Shown here: one piece after another, positions 7,609 to 16,500 of the stretch
Layout of the letters: each line of letters starts with the position of its first letter
How positions within the stretch are numbered: the stretch's first letter is position 1
Notes under the pieces: generated by a model
Told to the model about the DNA's origin: nothing
The model's input: the letters and a program-made list of their open reading frames with translations, nothing else
Databases searched by the model: none
Program-made: the position numbers and the translations under genes
NCBI GenBank assembly: GCA_900049755.1
Contig: LT160592.1
Span: 1,265,650-1,301,717 of the forward strand
Length of the DNA: 36,068 bases
Source: Corynebacterium provencense
GTDB taxonomy: Bacteria; Actinomycetota; Actinomycetes; Mycobacteriales; Mycobacteriaceae
Direction of reading: 5' to 3'

Positions 7609-9291
7609 TCAACGGAGATCGGCGTCACTGCCCGACAGCCGGGTTCCCCGTGAACGTAGTGCGAGACCGATCCTGAACAGACTGTCGCCGTCTGCGAGAT
7701 CAGCTCCGAGCAGCCGTTCGAGGGTCGCCAGACGGTTGTAGAAGGAGGTGCGGGACAGGTGCACCGCCTTGGCTGCCCTGGCACGCGACTGCGGGTACTG
7801 CACGACGGTGCGCAGGACGTCGAGGAGATCGGTGCCGTTGCGTGCGTCGTACCGGAGCACCGGTCCGAGTGTCTCTTCGGCGAAAGCCTGGACGCGCACG
7901 TCGTCGGCGAGGACCCCCAGGACCGGGGCCAGGGAATCCGCCTCGACATGGACCAGCTCGGGCACGCCGGGGTCCCTGCTGACCGTCCACCACCAGTGGG
8001 GTGTTTCGGCGGCATAGGCCTGTGCCCTCCTGATCGACGACAGCAGTGAGGGCAGGTCCTGCGCCGACGGCCCCCGGATGATCCGTAGGCGGACCGGATC
8101 ACCGGTGGGGCCTGTACCGACGGCGAAGGGTGCGAGTGCGTCGCGCAGTTCCCCGTCGAGGACGTCGGTGCCGGTACCGGAGGCTGCGGACACAGCGGCG
8201 GTCACACCCGTACCGGTGTCGGAGCGGGCGGCGAGAACCCTCGCACCGGTGACTCCTCCCCGGATCGCGTCGGCGACCGCCGCGGCATCGGGCACTTTCC
8301 CGCCGATCTCGATCTCGAGTCCGGTCAGTTGACGTCCTTCCACCGGGAAGCCGCTGGCAGTGAGCGCTGCCCGGGTGTCTTCCGTGGTCGACGAGGGCAG
8401 GTTGAGCAGGCGGGCCATGGCGGCCGTGCGGACCAGATCCGACCATCCGGAGGTCTCGGCGGAACTGAGCCTGTCGATGGCGAGCGCGACAGCGGCCTGT
8501 CCGAGGACACGGGCAACTCCCGCGGGGTGCCCCGAACTTCCGTAGGCAAGCAGTCTGCCCCAGTTGCGTCCCCGGACGTGGACCGGCGCGACGGTCCAGA
8601 ACTCCCCGTCACGGACGGTACAGGTGTACGAGCGGTCATCCCGGGCCCCCGGGGGACGGACGATCTCGGCGGAGCGCCCGGACCAGCCGTCGAGCAGTTC
8701 ACCGAGGCCGAGACCCGCCTCCTCCGCGACGACAACACGGTGGCCGACATCTTCCAGGACCACCGGACAACCGAGGAGCCGGGACGCCGCGGTGACGAGT
8801 TGCCCGGTCGCGGCCCCGTTGTGGATCATGCGGGTGAAGGTGTCGGCGACCTCGGCTGTCGCCTCAACTGCGGTGAGATGGTCCCTGACAATGGTCTCAT
8901 GGACCTCCCGGGTGAGACGGGCGAACCGGATCTCGGTGGTGAACACGATCAACGGCAGGCCGTACCGCCTGGACGCGTCGATGACGTCACCGGGAACCCG
9001 GTCCCACGTTCCTCCCAGTTCCACCGCGAGTCCCACAGCCCCGCTGGCCGCACAGTTCGCCACGAACCTGCTGCGTTCCCGGGCACCCGCCGGCCACCCG
9101 ACACCTGTGGTGAGCAGCAGTTCTCCTCCGTCGAGGAGTCGCGCGGAAGAGGCCTGTTCTGCGACGTGGATCCACCGGACCGGTCTGCTGAGCAGAGCTT
9201 CACCGGTGAGCACCCTGGGAGCTCCCGATGCTGCCTCAGGCAGGGCGAGAATATCGGCGATGGTCAGAGGAGAGATGGTCGGGGCGTTCAT
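7609..9291 (-). CDS. PucR-family transcriptional regulator
   Basis: A PucR-type activator/repressor of about 560 residues. The N-terminal purine-catabolism domain begins with LTIADILALP, followed by VRWIHVAEQ and LLTTGVGWP. The middle is a GAF/GGDEF-like variable region, and the C-terminal HTH_30 includes DLLDVLRTVVQYPQSRARAAKAVHLSRTSFYNRLATLERLLG. The frame stays open upstream to 9414, but the PucR domain should start within about ten residues of the true N-terminus, so the ATG at 9291 was preferred (9300 is also possible). Encoded immediately upstream of, and in the same direction as, the amidohydrolase-symporter-amidase cluster, which it presumably controls in response to a nitrogen-compound ligand. 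Confidence 0.85.
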   Translation of the reverse strand: MNAPTISPLTIADILALPEAASGAPRVLTGEALLSRPVRWIHVAEQASSARLLDGGELLLTTGVGWPAGARERSRFVANCAASGAVGLAVELGGTWDRVPGDVIDASRRYGLPLIVFTTEIRFARLTREVHETIVRDHLTAVEATAEVADTFTRMIHNGAATGQLVTAASRLLGCPVVLEDVGHRVVVAEEAGLGLGELLDGWSGRSAEIVRPPGARDDRSYTCTVRDGEFWTVAPVHVRGRNWGRLLAYGSSGHPAGVARVLGQAAVALAIDRLSSAETSGWSDLVRTAAMARLLNLPSSTTEDTRAALTASGFPVEGRQLTGLEIEIGGKVPDAAAVADAIRGGVTGARVLAARSDTGTGVTAAVSAASGTGTDVLDGELRDALAPFAVGTGPTGDPVRLRIIRGPSAQDLPSLLSSIRRAQAYAAETPHWWWTVSRDPGVPELVHVEADSLAPVLGVLADDVRVQAFAEETLGPVLRYDARNGTDLLDVLRTVVQYPQSRARAAKAVHLSRTSFYNRLATLERLLGADLADGDSLFRIGLALRSRGTRLSGSDADLR

Positions 9292-9870
9292 CCGGCCCAT
9301 CCTGCCGGAGGATTGTTGCGAAACAGTGACAGACTGTCCAGCTGCAGCGCCGGCCTCCCGTCCCCCGGAGCGCCCCACTAATTCGGGGGTGGAATCCGAG
9401 GTCTGTACGAACACGTTCGAACACGGTCATTGCCTGATCACACCAGACGGAACTGTGGACCGCGTCACGTTCTGTAGACAGTGAATACGCGCGATCTATG
9501 TTCGAGGGTAAAACAGCCAAATCAGGAAGACCTGGCGCTTCACAGGCCGTAGCGGCCGGCCCTGCCCTGGAATACAGTTGCCGACCGCAGAATGCCGACG
9601 ACAGCGGGTGTTCGCTATGAATCGCGATGGGCGATCCCCATGAGCGTCACCCAATCCCACCGTGCGAAACATCAGAGTGAACAATCCCTGAGATACAACG
9701 GGCTCAGGCGCCTATCCATAAGAACGAACCTAAGGAAGCTGTAACACTATTCTTCGTTTTCTCGCCCGTCTCGCACTACCCCCATTTTCGAATGTTCGTT
9801 CATGGTGTCCAGTAACTGTCGCGAGCGTCACCTAACATGCCTTCCTGTACAGCACATGTGAAGGAGCAAC
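9292..9870. other. Left edge of the defence island; no gene seen
   Basis: About 580 bases between the PucR start and the DruH-like start. The first part probably carries the PucR promoter. From about 9480 the GC content falls visibly (runs such as TATTCTTCGTTTTC), which marks the change from core to acquired DNA. No tRNA, integrase, IS remnant or convincing att repeat is visible. Short open frames here have no protein-like composition. Confidence 0.5.
9833..9838 (+). promoter_or_regulatory. Possible -10 box for the druH-druE transcript
   Basis: TAACAT fits the TAnnnT consensus and lies 32 bases before the DruH-like ATG. It leaves a short leader that contains the AAGGAG ribosome site at about 9859-9864. 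The -35 hexamer is not recognisable. Confidence 0.3.
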
Positions 9871-12800
9871 ATGTCGAACACCCGCCACGCGGCAACGATC
9901 AGTGAGCGCATCGCCGCACGTGAAGGCGCTGGCACCCATAGGGAACGGTTGCAGGCCGCGGACATGATCCTCTGGGAGGCACTCCGCAAGGTTCAAGAGA
10001 GCACGCCCGAAGACAGGGCGGTGCTCTTCACCGATCTGGGACTGGAGACAGCGGACTACACCTATCTCACCGACATCCTCGCCACGGCGCTCCGCGGAAT
10101 CACAGCGCGCCAGGAGCAGGCGACCCAGGTCTTCGATAGCTATCCCCTCATCACCCTGAGCACCCTCGTCGGCACTGCGCTACTGTCTCGCGGGGACAGT
10201 TTCTGGGAGTCCTACGCCACTCGGCTCCACTTCGCCGAAGGGGAAGATGCCGGAGGCCTCCTACGCCCGATCATCCCTAATCTTCTGAGCAAGCTGAACC
10301 TCAGCAACTTCGTTGACGCTGACCTGGGAAGTCAACAGTACGTTGGCACGATCACCCTGCATGCGGGGATCCCGAACCAGGACCTGGCAGACCTCCTCGA
10401 GCACCTCGAGTGCATTCACCTGGCAGGCGCTACCGGTGGTGATGCAGAGGCCGTCGGTCGGCAGATGCAGCGTGAATTAGTGAATGGCACCGCGGCCAAG
10501 ATCTCACTGATCTCTCTCGCCCGAGTTCTGCCGGAACGCGCCGCAGACATCTTCGCCCGAATCTATGAACTGCAGCAGTACTCCGCCGAATACGGTGGAT
10601 GGCCCGCTGACGAGGGCACCTTCGAGGGAACGAACGGTCTGCCCGAGCCAACCTTTTCCCGGCTGGTATCACTTTTTTCCGGCGAGGACGTCTCCGAGGG
10701 TGCCGATGACACAGTCGCGCCTGAGACAGCCGCGCTGCCTGTGCCCTATCTCCAACTCAACCAGGAAGACCTGCAGTTTGAGCTGGTCTTCCCCGAACAT
10801 CGCTGGTCAGGACGCACCTGCCAGTGGACCGTGCAGAGCCCTGAGGGATCGGCAGCTGTCGCCCAGGCTCCGAATGTATCCTACGGTGGTTTCGAGGAGC
10901 GCCGTGTCCCTCTGACCTCGATTTTCACCACATTGCAGGTGACTGGCCCGGATGGACACACCCATGAGCTGGGTGTCAGCAACAAGCGTCCGATTATTCT
11001 CCTGCGTCCCAACGGTCACCTGCGCCGTGACCAGGAGAGCTTCAAAGGCACCGAAGTCCTAGCCGCCGTTCATGACGGGGTTACGACCAACGTTACCGAT
11101 CATAAGAAGGGCGCCATCGTCGGATGGCCTAGCTGGAGTCTGCGCTGTTTCTATGTGGCGGACGCGAAATCTGTCGATGTGCGGAAGGGTTCCTTCTTCC
11201 AGCGCTACAAGGCCAACCGAGAGTCCAGTCCGATATGGGATGACGGCGAGGGCGTTCTGAGGAACCTCGTGGGCCCGGACAACCGGCCAGTCTTTACCTC
11301 GTCCCCACTTATCACGCTACCGATGGACACCGCGGCCTGGACGCTGACCTGGACACGAACTAATGCGGACGGCAGCTTGCTGGAGTTCGATGTGGACGCT
11401 GACATCATCAAAGGTGAACCGATGGAGCTTTTTCCCACGATTCCCGGGGACCCGTGGGTTGGCCACTACACCGTCGAACTATGCAAAAACGGTAGAGCAC
11501 GTGACAGGCGCACATTTAACATGGCCGAGGGCCTATCCGCGAAGATCAGCTTCGGCAGCACACATAGCCGGGGAGAATTCCAGTTCCTGCGGTTGGAGAA
11601 GGATAGGAACGTCCTCTCCCCTGCCTTTATCGAGTTCAGTGCACCCGCACACTCACATCTGAGCTACCCGCAAGAGGTGCGCCGGCACCAGAGCGCTAGC
11701 AGCTACACCATCAGCAGCACAACAGATCCTGATGCCATACTCGCGGTCACACCCCAGGTGCCGCAGCTCCAGTACCTGCTGCCCAAGGCCGGCGAAATGC
11801 CGCAGTGGGTGGGTGCGTACCAGCAGATTGACGCCGACGAGCTCAGCGATACAGAGCTGTTCCGGCTCCGCTTCCCGGTGCCGGTGTATGAGGTCACGCT
11901 CATGGTCGTGCCCGTCGATGAACAGAAGAAGAGCGCCGCCGGCCTGCTGCAGACCATCACTCCGGAATCCGCCAAGAACGGGCGGGAATGGTCCTGCCCT
12001 GCGCTGGAGCTGACCTCCGCCATGACGACAGACGCGGACTATCGCATCCTGGTGGCGTGGCAGCCTCAGACCGTCAAGCAGTTCGTCGATGCTGCGAAGG
12101 ATAACCCCCGACTTCGCCGCGAGTTCTACAGCAAGAAGAAGGGCTTCCAGGATCCGCGCCCCGCCGCCCCACTGTCCCAGATCTTTCGGGTGACGAAGAA
12201 CCCGCTGCTCACGGATGCCACCATCACCGGGACGCGTCTGAAGCTCACCCTGGGCCGGCACATTGATGATGATCTGGTGGTCCGCGCATGGCAGGTGACC
12301 GCACCGCTGGCGGACGCCATCGAGATCCCGATGAATGGGACCACTGGCACGCTCCCCGATGCTCTGGTGGATGCCGGCCCGCTGATCATCGAAGCCCGGG
12401 AGAACAACATGGACATGCTGTTCAACGGGTGGGCCGGTGATCTTCCCACGCCGAAGGCCATCGTTGTTGACCAGGCTGAGTACCAGGCGCCCGATGCACC
12501 GCGAAACCCCCAGCGGTGGATGTTCGATACCGCCGACGACCGGATTCTACTGAGCAATGAGCTGCAGGATGTCTGGACAGCACGTGATCGCTTCAACGCC
12601 GTTCTGGATGCTGCACCCCCGCACATCAACAGACGGCTGGGTGACTTCGACATTGCCACGCGCACTTACCTGAACCACGATCCGCGGACTTCCCTGACCG
12701 AACTCAATGAGTCCGGAGTTCCCGCCGATCGCCAGGTTGAGGCTTTCGTGCGCTCCCGTCTGACGCTGGCGTCCTTCGGCACAGTAATTACCGCCGGAGA

Positions 12801-13533
12801 TATCCACCGTGAGCCATGGATAGGCCTTATCCAGGAGATGAATGATGTCTTCTCGCTGGACCTCGCCAACCGGGTAGTTGGTTACGAGGACGATGACGAG
12901 ATCAATGAATCCCGCGACTATTTGAAGACCACGGGTGGTCATGACCTCTGGTTGCAGTTCAATGGCATCGGTCACGGATGTTCCACTACCCGCGATGCAG
13001 CGTTGAAACGTCCTGCACTTCAGCTCCTTCGGAACAACGGCACTGAACAGTTCCTTTCCATGATCGCACGGGGAGATGATCCCAACGGCCTCTCATCCGG
13101 GTTCATTAGCATAGACTCTCGAGCCGCCGCACAGGCTGAACTAGTCCGGCACCGCAGTGCCGTCAACACAATCTGGGAACTTCCCGAGATGTACCGACGC
13201 GCAGAACAATGGGCCGATCTTCTCTTCAAGACCTTCGAGGATCCGGAGTTGCGGCAGACCATCGCTGCGCTCAGTGAACTTCCGAATAGCGAGATCCATC
13301 ACGCCGATGACGAATGGCTCCGTGCGCCACTGGTGTCCTTCGTCTTCAGTTTCCTCGCCCGCGGCATCGCCCAGGGCATCGTGCGTCCCATCCCGGAGTT
13401 CACCACACTCACTCCCAGTTGGGCACTGCTGGCCCGTCATCTTCCCACCCTCACCGCTTTTGACCTGGTCACCGCAGAAGCTGCAGCCCTGGCCGCCACT
13501 ACCGCTACTTACCGAAAGGCCTCCCATGTCTGA
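9871..13533 (+). CDS. DruH-like large protein of a Druantia type III-like system
   Basis: A soluble 1220-residue protein with no motif I recognise: no Walker box, nuclease or methyltransferase signature. The first about 250 residues are largely helical. The middle alternates beta-rich stretches; around residues 525-560, PWVGHYTVELCKNG and the following RTFNM look like an immunoglobulin-like strand pair. The C-terminal about 300 residues are helical again. The call rests on arrangement: a >1000-aa uncharacterised protein directly followed by, and overlapping by eight bases, a giant DUF1998 helicase is the two-gene layout of Druantia type III (DruH then DruE). An AAGGAG ribosome site precedes the ATG. 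Sequence homology to known DruH could not be tested, so family membership is inference. Other DUF1998-helicase partners remain possible. Confidence 0.6.
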   Translation: MSNTRHAATISERIAAREGAGTHRERLQAADMILWEALRKVQESTPEDRAVLFTDLGLETADYTYLTDILATALRGITARQEQATQVFDSYPLITLSTLVGTALLSRGDSFWESYATRLHFAEGEDAGGLLRPIIPNLLSKLNLSNFVDADLGSQQYVGTITLHAGIPNQDLADLLEHLECIHLAGATGGDAEAVGRQMQRELVNGTAAKISLISLARVLPERAADIFARIYELQQYSAEYGGWPADEGTFEGTNGLPEPTFSRLVSLFSGEDVSEGADDTVAPETAALPVPYLQLNQEDLQFELVFPEHRWSGRTCQWTVQSPEGSAAVAQAPNVSYGGFEERRVPLTSIFTTLQVTGPDGHTHELGVSNKRPIILLRPNGHLRRDQESFKGTEVLAAVHDGVTTNVTDHKKGAIVGWPSWSLRCFYVADAKSVDVRKGSFFQRYKANRESSPIWDDGEGVLRNLVGPDNRPVFTSSPLITLPMDTAAWTLTWTRTNADGSLLEFDVDADIIKGEPMELFPTIPGDPWVGHYTVELCKNGRARDRRTFNMAEGLSAKISFGSTHSRGEFQFLRLEKDRNVLSPAFIEFSAPAHSHLSYPQEVRRHQSASSYTISSTTDPDAILAVTPQVPQLQYLLPKAGEMPQWVGAYQQIDADELSDTELFRLRFPVPVYEVTLMVVPVDEQKKSAAGLLQTITPESAKNGREWSCPALELTSAMTTDADYRILVAWQPQTVKQFVDAAKDNPRLRREFYSKKKGFQDPRPAAPLSQIFRVTKNPLLTDATITGTRLKLTLGRHIDDDLVVRAWQVTAPLADAIEIPMNGTTGTLPDALVDAGPLIIEARENNMDMLFNGWAGDLPTPKAIVVDQAEYQAPDAPRNPQRWMFDTADDRILLSNELQDVWTARDRFNAVLDAAPPHINRRLGDFDIATRTYLNHDPRTSLTELNESGVPADRQVEAFVRSRLTLASFGTVITAGDIHREPWIGLIQEMNDVFSLDLANRVVGYEDDDEINESRDYLKTTGGHDLWLQFNGIGHGCSTTRDAALKRPALQLLRNNGTEQFLSMIARGDDPNGLSSGFISIDSRAAAQAELVRHRSAVNTIWELPEMYRRAEQWADLLFKTFEDPELRQTIAALSELPNSEIHHADDEWLRAPLVSFVFSFLARGIAQGIVRPIPEFTTLTPSWALLARHLPTLTAFDLVTAEAAALAATTATYRKASHV

Positions 13534-16500
13534 CGACCGCACCAACGACCTCACCCTGGATTCCCCGGACTTCTCGGACTTCGAGGACTTCTTCGGTCCT
13601 GCGTCCTCCACCGCTCCTGTTGCTGCACCGAATAGTGCCGACCAGCTACAGCAGGACGCGCGGTCGGCCGGACGCCGTACCGTGGACCCCATCGCTGCCG
13701 CCGAGCACATCAGCCAGGACTACCGGCGGTATCTGAAGACGATGCTACGGCCGTCCAACTCCCTGATCTCGGAGGCTTTCTTTACCGCGGTGGATACGGC
13801 GGAGAGCCTGACGACGGGACCGATTCTCCAGCTCACCCCGCCGTATGCTCCGGGCAACAGCCCGCAGACGCTGATTGACCAGGGTGTGCTGCAGGAGTCC
13901 TTCACCCAGTTGGACTCGGCCATCCCGTTGGATCGACCGCTCTACCAGCATCAGGAACAGGCTCTGCATAAGGTGGCGTCCGGACGGAACCTCATTGTCT
14001 CTACCGGTACGGGCTCGGGTAAGACAGAGAGCTTCCTCATTCCAGTGCTCAATGAACTGTTCCGGCAGAAGGAGGCCGGCGAGCTGGGGCCGGGTGTTCG
14101 GGCGCTGCTGCTGTACCCGATGAATGCCCTGGCTAATGACCAGGTCAAGCGGCTGCGACAGTTGCTGGTGAACACCCCCGAGATCACCTTTGGCCGCTAC
14201 ACCGGTGAAACAAAGCAGACGCAAAAGGACGCACTCACCCTCTACCGGGAAGTTAACGGGCAGAAGGCTCGTCCACTGCCCAATGAGCTCATCAGTCGAG
14301 AGCAGATGCAGCAGACGCCTCCGAACATCCTGCTAACGAACTACGCAATGCTGGAGTACCTGTTGCTGCGGCCAACCGACACCACGCTCTTTGACGGTGA
14401 TCAGGCTGATAGCTGGCGCTTCATCATCATGGATGAGGCCCACGTCTACGCCGGTGCCCAGGGCACCGAGATCGGTATGCTGCTGCGTCGACTCAAGGAC
14501 CGTGTGGTGCGTGAGCAGCCGCTGCAGTGCATCGCCACGTCCGCGTCCCTGGAGGGCACCGAGCAGCAGATCATGGACTTCGGCTCCGATATCTTCGGTG
14601 AGCCGTTCGAGTTCGTGACGGATGATCCGTCCCGTCAGGACCTCGTCCGCGCCACCAAGGAGGAGCGTCCGCACGAGCCCACCTGGGCGTTAAACCCGAC
14701 CTTGTTCGATGGCGCCGGGGACGCCGGCGTCCAGGTCCTTACAGACGCGCTCACCGAGGAGGTGCACCGCCGTGGTGGGAGCAGCACGGACCGCCAGCAG
14801 CGTTATGGCGTGCTGTCCGAGGAGCAGCACATCGTTGCGCTGCGTGAGGAGCTCGCCGAGCACAGCACTTCCATTGCCGATGCCGGTGCCGCGCTGTGGC
14901 CGGAGCTTGATCAGGACGCCGCGATGCACCGCGTCCACCAGTTGGTGCAGATCGGCAGTGTGGAGACCTCGGCAAGTGGCGTCCCCGTGCTTGCGGCACG
15001 CTACCACTTCTTCGTGCGGTCCACAGAAGGCGCCTTCCTCGGCTTCCGCGAGGGAATGACGCCGGTGATCTCTTTGGACCGGCAGACGCATATTCCGGGC
15101 TCCGATCCGGAACGCCCGATGTATGAGCTCGGTACCTGCACCAAGTGTGGCGCGGTGCACCTCGGTGGTGCGGTCGAAGATTGGACCTTCCTCCCCATCG
15201 AGAAGGCCGCGGATGCCGAACGTGCCCAGCGCTGGGTTGTGCTCACCGACCAGGACAAGGACGCCGTCCTCGATGAGGATGAGGACGAGACGAACCAGGG
15301 CGAGGAGAAAAGCAACGGGAAGCCGGTACTCACTGCACTGTGCATGGGATGCGGTGAGCTGAACTCAGATGTCACGGCAGACTCCTGTGTGCACTGCGGT
15401 AGTCATGATCTACTGACCGTGCGTGTCCTCGAGTACATGGCAAAGAACAAGCAGCAAACCTGCGCGGTCTGCGGTGGCCGGAGTGTGCACCTCATCCGTC
15501 GCCTGATGACGGACGTTAACGCTGCGCCGGCGGTGCTGACGACCTCGCTGTATCAGCTGCTGCCGCCCTCCGATAAGCCCGAGGAACTGGATCTTGTCGG
15601 TGGTGGACGCAAGCTGCTCACCTTCTCGGACTCGCGTCAGGCTGCGGCGTTCGCGGCACCATATCTGGAGTCCTCCTACGGTGGACTGCTGGAACGGCGC
15701 ATCCTCGTCGAAGCACTGACAGATGAAGAGTTCGCAGCCGGAGGTCCGATTCGTCAGTGGGTCAAGCGGGCCGGTGAAGTTGCCCAGCGCAATGGTGTGT
15801 TGGCGAAGACTGCCAGTCCCCGGCAGCTGCGGGAAACCGCGGGTCCCTGGGTGTTCTACGATATGGCGTCCACCACGCGTCGACTGGCTACCGAAGGGCT
15901 GGGCTTGGCGAAGATCGAGGTGCGTCCCGAAGCGCTGGACCGGATGGAGATCGTCCCTCAGCTGAAGAAGTTCCTGGGCAGTGCCGATGAACAGACCGCG
16001 CGAGACTTCCTCAATCTGCTGGTGCAGGATGTTCGGCACAAGGGTGCGATCATGCCGCCCAAGGACATTCCGGTGAACTTCAACGATGAACGTTTCGCGC
16101 CGCGGACCGGCCAGCAGACCATCACCTATGACGGAGGACGCAACCAGCTGACGAAGACCTTCTCCTGGAAGGCGAAGGGCAATCGGACGAACAACCGACA
16201 GGGCTTCTTCACCAAGGTGATCAGCCAGGCGGGACAAAACATCAGCCGTCCAGATCAGTTCATTGAACAGCTCATGAAACTGGTGTGGGAGCGGCTCCAG
16301 ACCGCGGAGATTCTCCGTGTTGAGAACACCAACCATATGGACCGATTCGCCGTGGATGCTCAGCAGCTCATCGTCCGGCCTGGCGAGACCGCATCCTGGT
16401 ACCGCTGCGACACTTGCCAGACGCTGACCGCTTTCAACGTGATGGAGCTCTGCCCGAACGGCTGGTGCCCCGGGCACCTGGACGCGGTGGATCCGCAGGA

